Assembly: GCA_029068025.1 (NCBI GenBank)
Contig: JAIEDJ010000090.1
Location: 1-13,979, forward strand
DNA: 13,979 bases
Source of the DNA: Oscillospiraceae bacterium
Lineage (GTDB): Bacteria; Bacillota; Clostridia; Oscillospirales; Ruminococcaceae
Reading direction: 5' to 3'
Positions 5,887 to 12,301 of this stretch are shown piece by piece; the stretch's first letter is position 1, and the number at the start of each line of letters is the position of its first letter. Under the pieces are notes generated by a model. That model made no database searches, was not told the DNA's origin, and saw nothing but the letters and a program-made list of their open reading frames with translations. Position numbers and translations under genes: made by a program.

Positions 5887-6858
5887 TCACTTTCTCTCAA
5901 CAAGGTGAACAGCAAATCCGCTGAACTCGTCCTTGAGATAAACAGCCTTTGTATCCGCGTCGATCTCGGTAGCCTTCTTCTCTGTCTCGATACCCATAGC
6001 GTTGAGCTGATAAACCGCTCTGCGCAGGCTGTTTGTAGCCACTGCGATGTGGCCGTTCTTGCCCTTGAACGGGCTCTTCATGCACTCAATAGCAGTGCCC
6101 GCGAATACGGAGCTGTTGCCGACCTTCTGCTCCCAGCCGAACATCTTCGCGAACTTCGCGGTGGTGTCCTTAGCCTCGTTCTCGTCAGCGCAGTTCATAC
6201 CTACATGAACGATCTGGAAGTCGAGCATCTTGTTTACAGCGGTGCGGCAAAGAGCAGTAATTCCTGCCCAGTCGCCGTTCTTGATGAGGTCGCCGGGAAC
6301 GATCCAGCTTCCGCCCGCACAGATGATCTTCTTGAATCCGAGATATGTGTTGAGATTCTTCTCATTAACTCCGCCCGTCGGCATAAACTTCATATTGGAG
6401 TACGGAGCGGAAATAGACTTGATGTACGCCAGACCGCCTGCCTGCTCAGCCGGGAAGAACTTAACGAAGTCCAGACCAAGCTCCATAGCCTCTTCGATCT
6501 GGGAGCTGTTCGCAACACCCGGAGCAAAAGGAACGCCCTTATCAAGGCAGTGCTTAACAACCTTAGCGTTCAGACCGGGAGCCACACAGAACTTAGCACC
6601 CGCTGCGATAGCCGCGTCACACTGCTCGATAGTGGTAACGGTACCCGCGCCAACGAGCATATCAGGGAACGCCTTGGTCATATCGGAGATGACCTTATCC
6701 GCGCCTGCCGCACGGAAAGTAACCTCAGCGGCGTTGATGCCGCCCTCGCGCAGAGCCTTTGCGAGCTCTACAGCCTTAGATGTATCGTCCAGCTTGATTA
6801 CCGGGATAATACCGGTGAATTCGAGCTGATCCTGAAAAGCCTTCATATCAATAGCCAT
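5887..6858 (-). CDS. eda: KDPG/KHG aldolase fused to a C-terminal VOC (glyoxalase-like) domain
   Basis: Residues 1 to about 210 are a class I KDPG aldolase, which cleaves 2-keto-3-deoxy-6-phosphogluconate to pyruvate and glyceraldehyde-3-phosphate. Glu45 (AAEVTFRA) and the Schiff-base Lys133 (FVKFFPAEQAGG) match E. coli Eda numbering, and TGG (161-163) and AGGS (181-184) form the phosphate site. The enzyme should end near 210, yet this protein has 323 residues. Residues 214-323 look like a vicinal-oxygen-chelate domain, with candidate metal ligands His218 (IVHVGMN), Glu258 (AIECMKS), His270 (GHIAVAT) and His318 (FAVHLVER), where a Glu is usual at the last position. The start ATG has AAGGAG nine bases upstream. 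The aldolase call is secure; the VOC call is from pattern and its role is unknown. Confidence 0.93.
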   Translation of the reverse strand: MAIDMKAFQDQLEFTGIIPVIKLDDTSKAVELAKALREGGINAAEVTFRAAGADKVISDMTKAFPDMLVGAGTVTTIEQCDAAIAAGAKFCVAPGLNAKVVKHCLDKGVPFAPGVANSSQIEEAMELGLDFVKFFPAEQAGGLAYIKSISAPYSNMKFMPTGGVNEKNLNTYLGFKKIICAGGSWIVPGDLIKNGDWAGITALCRTAVNKMLDFQIVHVGMNCADENEAKDTTAKFAKMFGWEQKVGNSSVFAGTAIECMKSPFKGKNGHIAVATNSLRRAVYQLNAMGIETEKKATEIDADTKAVYLKDEFSGFAVHLVERK

Positions 6859-6863
6859 TGTCC

Positions 6864-6880
6864 TAATCTCCTTATTTTAA
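6864..6880 (-). promoter_or_regulatory. Ribosome-binding site of eda, identical to that of kdgK
   Basis: This is the same 17-base string as at 5521-5537 (AAGGAG core, nine bases from the ATG), again lying just downstream, in the transcript sense, of a family A element. Confidence 0.8.
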
Positions 6881-6884
6881 TTTT

Positions 6885-6974
6885 GCAGCTTCCGCACCGG
6901 GCAAACTCCGTTTGCCCTATCTAGCGGCAACTGCTCAGCTCTGCTGCGCAGCCGCCGCTATTGCGGAAAGCTGC
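6885..6974 (-). repeat. Palindromic intergenic element family A, copy 4
   Basis: A single copy lies between kduD and eda. The outer arms are GCAGCTTCCGCA (6885-6896) and TGCGGAAAGCTGC (6962-6974, one bulged A). The first hairpin has an 8-bp stem, GGGCAAAC with GTTTGCCC. The second stem pairs AGCGGC with GCCGCT perfectly, and two A/C oppositions further in become G-U pairs in minus-strand RNA. It diverges in the loop from copies 1-3. Confidence 0.88.
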
Positions 6975-6998
6975 GGGATTTATCACTTGCTTTATTTT

Positions 6999-7024
6999 CC
7001 AAAGGAGTTTGCAGCCCCTTTCGG
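6999..7024 (-). other. Imperfect hairpin after kduD
   Basis: CCAAAGG pairs with CCTTTCGG (one bulge) across a purine/pyrimidine loop, between the kduD stop and family A copy 4. There is no T-tract on the minus strand, so it is not a standard intrinsic terminator. It could be an mRNA 3'-protecting hairpin. Confidence 0.3.
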
Positions 7025-7052
7025 AATTATTCGTCAGTTAAGAGCCCGGGAA

Positions 7053-7823
7053 TTATCTGCCGAGCCAGCCGCCGTCAACAGCGATAGTAAAGCCGTTAAT
7101 GTAGTCAGAAGCCTCGGAAGCAAGGAATACGCCTGCACCCATAATGTCATCGGGAGTACCCCATCTGCCTGCGGGAATTCTGTCAAGGATTGCCTCGCTT
7201 CTTTCCTGATCCTTGCGGAGAGCGGCAGTGTTGTTGGTAGCCATATATCCGGGAGCTATGCAGTTTACATTGATTCCGTCCTTAGCCCACTCATTGGACA
7301 TTGTCATTGTAAAGCCCTTTACCGCGGACTTGGAAGCGGTGTAGCTCGGAACGCGTATACCGCCCTGATAAGAAAGCATGGAAGCAACAGAAATGATCTT
7401 TCCGCGGCTCTTGCCTTCTTCTCTCGGCTGCTTCATAAACTGCTTTGCGACAGCCTGTGAAAGGAAGAAGAGTGTGCGGGCGTTTACATTCATAACAAGA
7501 TCCCAGCTCTCAACGCTGAAATCGATGGTATCCTCGCGCTTGATAACGCCTGCGTTATTTACGAGAATATCTATCTTGCCAAACTTCTCGATCGCCGTAT
7601 TGACGATCGTATCGATCGGATCAAGAGTTGAAAGATCGGCTGTGATGAATTGGAAGTTGTCAGCGCCAAGCATCTCCTGAGTAGCGGTGCTGGGAACCAC
7701 GGAAACGCCGAGAACCTTTGCGCCCGCTTCAACGAACGCCTTAGAGAAGCCCTGACCGAGACCCGTGTCGCTTCCTGTTACGATTGCCACTTTGCCCTTC
7801 AGACTGAATTTGTCCAGAATCAT
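7053..7823 (-). CDS. kduD: 2-deoxy-D-gluconate/2,5-diketo-3-deoxygluconate reductase (short-chain dehydrogenase)
   Basis: KduD reduces 2,5-diketo-3-deoxygluconate, the KduI product, to 2-keto-3-deoxygluconate with NAD(P)H. The 256-residue length is normal for this classical SDR family. The cofactor motif TGSDTGLGQG is at 16-25, NNAG at 89-92, and the catalytic residues are Asn114, Ser148, Tyr161 and Lys165 (YTASK). The N-terminus ILDKFSLKGKVAIVTG and C-terminus GFTIAVDGGWLGR are characteristic of KduD. The ATG at 7821-7823 has a CGGAGG site. It appears to be the first gene of the downstream transcription unit, following a 355-base gap with a promoter candidate. Assignment is strengthened by kduI, kdgK and eda in the same cluster. 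Confidence 0.95.
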   Translation of the reverse strand: MILDKFSLKGKVAIVTGSDTGLGQGFSKAFVEAGAKVLGVSVVPSTATQEMLGADNFQFITADLSTLDPIDTIVNTAIEKFGKIDILVNNAGVIKREDTIDFSVESWDLVMNVNARTLFFLSQAVAKQFMKQPREEGKSRGKIISVASMLSYQGGIRVPSYTASKSAVKGFTMTMSNEWAKDGINVNCIAPGYMATNNTAALRKDQERSEAILDRIPAGRWGTPDDIMGAGVFLASEASDYINGFTIAVDGGWLGR

Positions 7824-7862
7824 ACTTGTTACCTCCGAATTTTGTATTCATAATTTGTGAGC

Positions 7863-7890
7863 GGGGTATATTTATAAAAGAATATACTCC
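7863..7890 (-). promoter_or_regulatory. Dyad operator candidate or 5'-leader hairpin of the kduD operon
   Basis: Perfect 7-bp arms, GTATATT (7866-7872) and AATATAC (7881-7887), are separated by eight bases. They extend outward by a G-T wobble and two G-C pairs. The dyad lies just downstream of the TATAAT box and about 40 bases before the kduD start codon, the usual place for a repressor operator. It could instead fold in the mRNA leader. No regulator gene is in the window. Confidence 0.55.
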
Positions 7891-7901
7891 CCCCATTTAA
7901 T

Positions 7902-7907
7902 ATTATA
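7902..7907 (-). promoter_or_regulatory. -10 box of a promoter candidate for the kduD operon
   Basis: The minus strand reads TATAAT, a perfect sigma-A -10 box, about 80 bases before the kduD ATG in an AT-rich stretch. The hexamer 17 bases upstream (ACTCGC, 7925-7930) is a poor -35, so an activator may be needed. A short dyad GTCC-(8)-GGAC at 7939-7954 lies where an activator could bind. Position and box quality support a promoter; the activator idea is inference. Confidence 0.55.
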
Positions 7908-7994
7908 ACCATTTAATGACAAATGCGAGTGCTAAACCGTCCTACTTTATGGACAAAACGGATATTTTAATAGACAATTTGCTATTTAGAATTT

Positions 7995-8135
7995 TCAGCT
8001 TCCGCACCTGGCAAACGTTGATTTAAAAGAAATTTTAAACCCGTGCGGCGCTCCGCCAGCGTTTTGCGCGAAGCGCATAATGCGGGCACTTGCTTTTTAA
8101 AATTTCTCCTGCTCCCATATAGCGCAAGCTGAGTG
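7995..8135 (-). repeat. Split remnant of a family A element interrupted by another palindromic element
   Basis: The segment 7996-8020 (CAGCTTCCGCACCTGGCAAA then CGTTG) matches the left third of family A at nearly every base. The segment 8118-8135 (TATAGCGCAAGCTGAGTG) resembles the right end of family A, which reads TATTGCGGAAGCTGC then ACAGTG. The two outer arms, 7996-8005 and 8122-8131, are inverted repeats matching at 9 of 10 positions. Between them lies an unrelated palindromic element (8028-8107). The simplest reading is an insertion into, or replacement of the middle of, an old family A copy. Confidence 0.6.
8028..8107 (-). repeat. Palindromic intergenic element B
   Basis: This 80-base element has a perfect 12-bp terminal inverted repeat, AGAAATTTTAAA (8028-8039) and TTTAAAATTTCT (8096-8107). 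Inside, CCCG (8040-8043) can pair with CGGG (8083-8086). Two hairpins follow: GGCG-CTC-CGCC (8047-8057) and TGCGC-GAA-GCGCA (8064-8076 region). The architecture matches family A but the sequence does not. On the minus strand its GC-rich core is followed by TTTAAAATTTCTTTT, so it could also end the AEC transcript. It shares the 355-base gap (7824-8178) with the kduD promoter; I see no gene there. Confidence 0.75.
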
Positions 8136-8178
8136 TTTCGCCCGTCCTCATCACCCGCATGTTGCTTTTATACCTTGC

Positions 8179-9171
8179 CTAGAATATTCCTATCGACCTA
8201 AGCACGGTCACATAGATAAAGATCGTTATCGCGCTCACCAGACTTGTCCAAACAACAAGCTGACCCGCCAGCTCGTCGTCAGAGCCCATTTCCTTGGCCA
8301 TGATAGCGCTTGACACTGCCACAGGTGTCGCAAACACGCCAACATACGTCGCAAAATGCTCTCCCGCAACGTCCGGGACAAGGAAATACGCTCCCAGCAG
8401 CCCGACCACGGGCACTGCCGCAACTCTCATGAACGTTCCGAAGATGATCTCCTTTTTCAGACGTCCGACTGCCGAAAACTCAAACTTTCCGCCGAGTATT
8501 ATCAGCGCAAACGGCGTACAGATGTTCTTGACGTTATTCATCGAGGTGTACAAAAACTCGATGTCGCGCAGACGGAAGCCTATACCCCACATCACGAACA
8601 GCTCGCGTATGCCAAGCACAGCAAGTCCTGCCACAGTTCCGATTATCAGCGGATTCTTGACGATCCCCAGCAGTATTTTCTTGACGCTGACCTTGCTTTT
8701 TGTGCTGCTGTTATTGAAGATCGTCAGCGTGATGACCGCCAGAATATTGAACAGCGGCACGCAGAACGCCGACATAACCCCGGCCGCCGCCGCGCCCTTG
8801 CCGCCGAACAACGACTCAGCCAACGGTATGCCGATTATCGCGTAATTCGAGCGGAACATGGACTGTATCAGCGCCCCGCGCTTGCCCGGATCCTTCGTAA
8901 ACGCACAGTAGATCGGTATCCCGACAAGGAATATCACGATCACCGCCGCGATCCCGTACAGCACGAACCAGAAGTTGATCTCCGAAAAGCTGCTGATGTT
9001 GTATACATTTAAAAACAGCATCGTCGGTATCAGCACTCTGAACGTCAGCTTGTTTCCCACATCCAGAAACGGCTTTGTCAGCATACCGATACGCTTGAGG
9101 ACGTACCCCAGCGCGATAACTATGATTATCGGCAGAACGGCGTTCGCCGAGAATAAAAGCGCGTCGATCAT
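8179..9171 (-). CDS. AEC-family transporter (auxin efflux carrier/malate permease-like)
   Basis: This 330-residue integral membrane protein has the two-part hydrophobic layout of the AEC family (about ten helices). Features include the N-terminal VLPIIIVIALGYVLKRIGML segment, the FRVLIPTMLFLNVY stretch and MFRSNYAIIGIPLAESLFG, a conserved family motif. The C-terminal half has ATPVAVSSAIMAKEMGSDDELAGQLVVWTS, the usual last conserved block. Known members carry organic acids or auxin, in either direction. Its ATG overlaps the stop of the alpha-galacturonidase gene as ATGA, so the two are translationally coupled. That makes a galacturonate or related acid the most economical substrate guess, but it is inference. 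It is the last gene of the upstream cluster before the 355-base gap. Confidence 0.9.
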   Translation of the reverse strand: MIDALLFSANAVLPIIIVIALGYVLKRIGMLTKPFLDVGNKLTFRVLIPTMLFLNVYNISSFSEINFWFVLYGIAAVIVIFLVGIPIYCAFTKDPGKRGALIQSMFRSNYAIIGIPLAESLFGGKGAAAAGVMSAFCVPLFNILAVITLTIFNNSSTKSKVSVKKILLGIVKNPLIIGTVAGLAVLGIRELFVMWGIGFRLRDIEFLYTSMNNVKNICTPFALIILGGKFEFSAVGRLKKEIIFGTFMRVAAVPVVGLLGAYFLVPDVAGEHFATYVGVFATPVAVSSAIMAKEMGSDDELAGQLVVWTSLVSAITIFIYVTVLRSIGIF

Positions 9172-10568
9172 AATTTCAGCTCACCCAGAGGATAATAGTC
9201 CTTGAGATACTCGCTTGTCGCGTTCACCATGCTTGTAAACAGCTCCTTAGCCTGAGCTATGGTAAGTCCCGAGCAAAGCGGCTGATTCGCGAACGCTTCA
9301 AAGATAGCGCGGAAATCGCGGTTTTTAATGCCATAATATGTATTTTCAATGTTCACAGCGTTCCTGTATACCAACGCTGAAACATCCTTGGGAAGCGGCT
9401 TCGCAACTATCGGCTTAACCGAATCGCGCGAGAATACGCAGTTCGTCTCAACGACCGACCCAAGCGGCATATCCGCCATCTGTCCGGCGTTGACAATGTT
9501 CGCGTTGGAAACATGCGCGGGGATAAGACCCAAAAGAGCCTTCATCAGCTCTACGACCTCTTCGTCGCTCTTAACGACCTCGATCTTCTCCTCGCCGTCC
9601 GCGATACGCTTGGACTGCGCGATCTTGTCCAGCCTGTCCTGCTTGCGGTACGCCACGGTCGTGAGATGATAGAGCCAGCTGTCCACCGTCTCTTTGTCCT
9701 TGATGTACCACGAGTTGTTCATAAACTCAACAAGGTGACGGTCTCCCGCCGCCGCCAGCACTCCAAAGCGGTTGAACAGGTCCATCTTGACCTTGTTTCC
9801 GTAAAGGAAGGGGTTATCATGGAATCCGTCGGGATCGTCCACCTGCTCGCAGTAGCCGCGCTCATAGAATTTTTCGATGAACTTCGGCAGCAGCGCCAGC
9901 ATATCATTGTCCTGATAACGCGCCTCGGTGATCCATGTGAAATGGTTTACACCACAAGCGTCAATAAGTATATCCCTGCGTGTAAGCCCCTCCGCGCCGA
10001 GCAGCTCCTTGGCGACCTTGCACAGAAACTCCTGCGCGTGGAACACCTCGTGACAGCACCCGAACGCCTTTATCCCGGGGAACACGTCGTACAAAGTCTT
10101 TGTGCACGCGGTCATCGGGTTTGTGAGGTTGATGACCCACGCGTCGGGACAATGCGCCTTGATCTCACGCGCAAAGCCCTCATAGATCGGAACAGTGCGC
10201 ATAGCGCGAAGCACCCCGCCCGGGCCGACGGTATCGCCGACCGATTGGTATATACCGTATTTTTCGGGGAGATGAACGTCGCTCTCCATCTCGTCAAATG
10301 TTCCGGGGAGAATAGAAGCCGCAACAAAGTCAGCGCCGTCCAGAGCCGCGCCTATATCGGTGTAGACCTTGTAGTCCCACCTGGAAACGGTGTTCGGATC
10401 CTCGTTGATCCTGTCGCCTATGCGCTTATTAAGCTCCGCCGCGGGAACGTCGATATCATACAGCGCGATCTCTCCGCAGATACCCTCCGCAAGCGCGAGA
10501 TCCGTCATAAAAACGCGTGCCCACGCCTTAGAACCGCCGCCGAGATATGTGATCTTGATCTTTCTCAT
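9168..10568 (-). CDS. GH4 alpha-galacturonidase (LplD-type, CHEV motif)
   Basis: This 466-residue protein belongs to glycoside hydrolase family 4, cytoplasmic enzymes that use NAD+ and a divalent metal in an oxidation/elimination mechanism. The dinucleotide loop YLGGGSKAW is at 8-16, and the family Asn-Pro is at 150-151 (LTNPM). Residues 172-175 are CHEV, the active-site variant described for alpha-galacturonidases, where alpha-galactosidases and alpha-glucosidases have other residues at that site. His209 (GVNHF) is a further metal ligand. Expected substrate is digalacturonate, giving galacturonate. I start at the ATG at 10566-10568, giving the conserved MRKIKITYLGGG; a GTG at 10583 would add five residues but its own ribosome site is weak. 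It overlaps the AEC gene by four bases. Confidence 0.9.
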   Translation of the reverse strand: MRKIKITYLGGGSKAWARVFMTDLALAEGICGEIALYDIDVPAAELNKRIGDRINEDPNTVSRWDYKVYTDIGAALDGADFVAASILPGTFDEMESDVHLPEKYGIYQSVGDTVGPGGVLRAMRTVPIYEGFAREIKAHCPDAWVINLTNPMTACTKTLYDVFPGIKAFGCCHEVFHAQEFLCKVAKELLGAEGLTRRDILIDACGVNHFTWITEARYQDNDMLALLPKFIEKFYERGYCEQVDDPDGFHDNPFLYGNKVKMDLFNRFGVLAAAGDRHLVEFMNNSWYIKDKETVDSWLYHLTTVAYRKQDRLDKIAQSKRIADGEEKIEVVKSDEEVVELMKALLGLIPAHVSNANIVNAGQMADMPLGSVVETNCVFSRDSVKPIVAKPLPKDVSALVYRNAVNIENTYYGIKNRDFRAIFEAFANQPLCSGLTIAQAKELFTSMVNATSEYLKDYYPLGELKL

Positions 10569-10603
10569 TAACTGCGTCTTCACCTTTCGTCAATTTAATA
10601 CTT

Positions 10604-10684
10604 ATCCCGCTTAGAGTTTCCTATAAAATGATTAGGTAACTGTGCGGAAAGAGCCGCAATTATCTCAGTAATTTAAAGCGGGAT
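10604..10684 (-). repeat. Palindromic intergenic element C
   Basis: A perfect 9-bp terminal inverted repeat, ATCCCGCTT (10604-10612) with AAGCGGGAT (10676-10684), encloses two hairpins and perhaps a third. The first is AGTTTCCT (10615-10622) with AGGTAACT (10634-10641), one mismatch. The second is TGCGG (10643-10647) with CCGCA (10654-10658). The third is ATTA (10659-10662) with TAAT (10669-10672). The fold would be a four-way junction of 81 bases in the 144-base spacer before the GH4 gene. It lacks a T-tract and tRNA hallmarks, so terminator and tRNA readings are both poor. Confidence 0.6.
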
Positions 10685-10712
10685 CTGTATAGTTCACCGC
10701 CGCATAAAACGT

Positions 10713-11156
10713 TCATTCGTCAATGTGACGGTATTTCCCAAGCTCCAGACTGTCAAATTCGTCCGTGCCCGGTCTGTGCCAGGCACCCAGCTCCTTTAGC
10801 AAAATGTTGATAGTTCCCTCGCCGACGCGCGGATGACAAGCCTCACGCCCGTTCTCGTAGAGAACGCCGCCCTGCGTTCCAACACCGCCGAAATAGTCGG
10901 TTTCAATGTAAGCGAGCTTCGTGCGGAACGAATACTGTTCAAGAATCTCTTTGACCGTTCGGTAAAAGCCGTCAAGCTCCGAACATGGATCCTCACAAGA
11001 AGGCTCCAGCAGCTCCTCCATATCCTCAAGCAGCTTTATCTTGAGCGGAACCATACAGAAGTCCTGCGGCAGCTCGATAACTTTACAGAGCCAGTCCTCT
11101 GAGATCTTCTGAACGTCCGTCCTTTTGCCGATGACAGCCTTGATACTGTGTCCCAA
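10713..11156 (-). CDS. Small conserved-looking protein of unknown function
   Basis: I do not recognise this 147-residue soluble protein. It is acidic, has no signal peptide or membrane segment, and has five cysteines (24, 34, 54, 58, 107). A glycine-rich stretch, DYFGGVGTQGGVLYENG (87-103), is its most distinctive part and looks like a turn-rich conserved core. The start is a TTG at 11154-11156: the frame has no earlier ATG, the reading frame begins two bases before the GH105 stop region ends, and GGAG lies 11 bases upstream. The next in-frame ATG (residue 35) would remove the N-terminal third. It is tightly packed after GH105, so it is co-translated with pectin enzymes. Role in uronate uptake or hydrolysis is only guilt by association. 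Confidence 0.75.
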   Translation of the reverse strand: MGHSIKAVIGKRTDVQKISEDWLCKVIELPQDFCMVPLKIKLLEDMEELLEPSCEDPCSELDGFYRTVKEILEQYSFRTKLAYIETDYFGGVGTQGGVLYENGREACHPRVGEGTINILLKELGAWHRPGTDEFDSLELGKYRHIDE

Positions 11157-11158
11157 AG

Positions 11159-12292
11159 TTACTTGGTCTCCATTCTCTTAACTTCCATATAGCTCAGCAC
11201 AAACGGAGCAACTCCCTTTGCGTCATTGTTCACTATAGGCTCGGAAATGTAGTATTCATAAGTTCCGTCGCGGCGCCGATCCTTCTCGGGACCAAGACCC
11301 GCAACAAGACAGATACCCTCAAGGTTCAGATCTCCGTCCTCGGTTATCTTTAGGTACTTCTTGCAGATACCGTCAAACGTCTTTTTGCCCATCTCGGCAT
11401 ACTTCTTGTCGATAACACCCAGACGCGCACCCTTCATCATAGCGTATGCTATCATGCTCGAGCCGCTGGTCTCAAGATAGTTGCCCTCTCTGCCGCCGCA
11501 GTCAACGACCTGCCAGTACATTCCCGTTTCGGGATCGGCATATTGAGCGATACCCTCCATCGCCTCGGCAAATATCTTGCAAAGCTCCTTGCGGTCACTC
11601 TCATTGTCAATGTAATCGATATTATCGATCAGCGAGATAGTGAACCAGCCGATAGCTCTCAGCCAGAAATTCTTTGAACGTCCTGTTACCTTATCCGCCC
11701 AGAAGACGGTCTTTGAGACGTCACAGCCGTGATAATACAGCTTCTTGCCCTCATCGAACATCAGCTTCCGGACATTCTTGAACTGGTTTACAATATCGGA
11801 ATAGTCCTTGCCGCCGAATTCCTTCTGATAACGTGTGCGGAACACCTGCGCCATATAAAGACCGTCCAGCCAGATCTGGTTGGGGTAGATCTCCTTGTGC
11901 CAGAAGTTCCCCGTCTCGGTTCTCGGGTGAGCCTCGACCTGCTTATGCAGCATATCGATCGCTTTTTTATACTTCTCCTTGCCGGTAGTTCTGTATAGGT
12001 CAAAGAGAACACGACCCTCGTTGATGTCGTCGAGATTCGGCTTCTTTGGATCGTATCCGCGGATGGTTCCGTCGTCATTCACATAATAATCGATAAACTT
12101 CTCGGCGAAGTCCGCGTATTTTTTCTCACCTGTGATCTCGCTTGCCTCAAGCAGAGCAATGATCATACAGCCGTCGATATAGTTCCAGTGCGGCGGCTTT
12201 CCTTGACGAATACTTTCTATATTCCAGTACGGAGCCTCAGGGGTCGATTTATCCAAAAGTCCGTCGATATAGCGGTCTATCTGAGCGTACAT
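11159..12292 (-). CDS. GH105 unsaturated (rhamno)galacturonyl hydrolase, YteR/YesR-like
   Basis: This 377-residue cytoplasmic (alpha/alpha)6-barrel enzyme removes the terminal 4,5-unsaturated galacturonic acid from pectin oligosaccharides made by lyases. The product opens to 5-keto-4-deoxyuronate, the KduI substrate. Asp143 in PNQIWLDGLYMAQV corresponds to the catalytic Asp143 of Bacillus YteR, and Asp88-Asp89 (NLDDIN) lies at the second conserved acidic site. ETSGSSMIAYAMMKG and the YYISEPIVNNDAKGVAPF block are also typical. There is no signal peptide. An AAGGAG site overlaps the stop of the GH28 gene nine bases upstream. Whether it prefers galacturonyl-galacturonate or galacturonyl-rhamnose cannot be told from the sequence; the neighbouring polygalacturonase and alpha-galacturonidase favour the former. 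Confidence 0.93.
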   Translation of the reverse strand: MYAQIDRYIDGLLDKSTPEAPYWNIESIRQGKPPHWNYIDGCMIIALLEASEITGEKKYADFAEKFIDYYVNDDGTIRGYDPKKPNLDDINEGRVLFDLYRTTGKEKYKKAIDMLHKQVEAHPRTETGNFWHKEIYPNQIWLDGLYMAQVFRTRYQKEFGGKDYSDIVNQFKNVRKLMFDEGKKLYYHGCDVSKTVFWADKVTGRSKNFWLRAIGWFTISLIDNIDYIDNESDRKELCKIFAEAMEGIAQYADPETGMYWQVVDCGGREGNYLETSGSSMIAYAMMKGARLGVIDKKYAEMGKKTFDGICKKYLKITEDGDLNLEGICLVAGLGPEKDRRRDGTYEYYISEPIVNNDAKGVAPFVLSYMEVKRMETK

Positions 12293-12301
12293 AATTTCTC
12301 C

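Noticed and set aside
4490..5908. Long plus-strand open frame (472 codons) opposite kdgK and the repeats
   Set aside because: It is antisense to kdgK, which has intact PfkB motifs. Its end consists of translated repeat sequence.
8028..8107. Simple Rho-independent terminator for the AEC gene
   Set aside because: It has a GC-rich core and some T bases, but its perfect 12-bp AT-rich terminal repeats and two separate internal hairpins fit a palindromic element better. Termination remains possible as a secondary role.
10604..10684. tRNA or tRNA-like gene
   Set aside because: The outer stem is 9 bp, no T-loop TTCGANNC-type sequence is present and the arm spacing is wrong.
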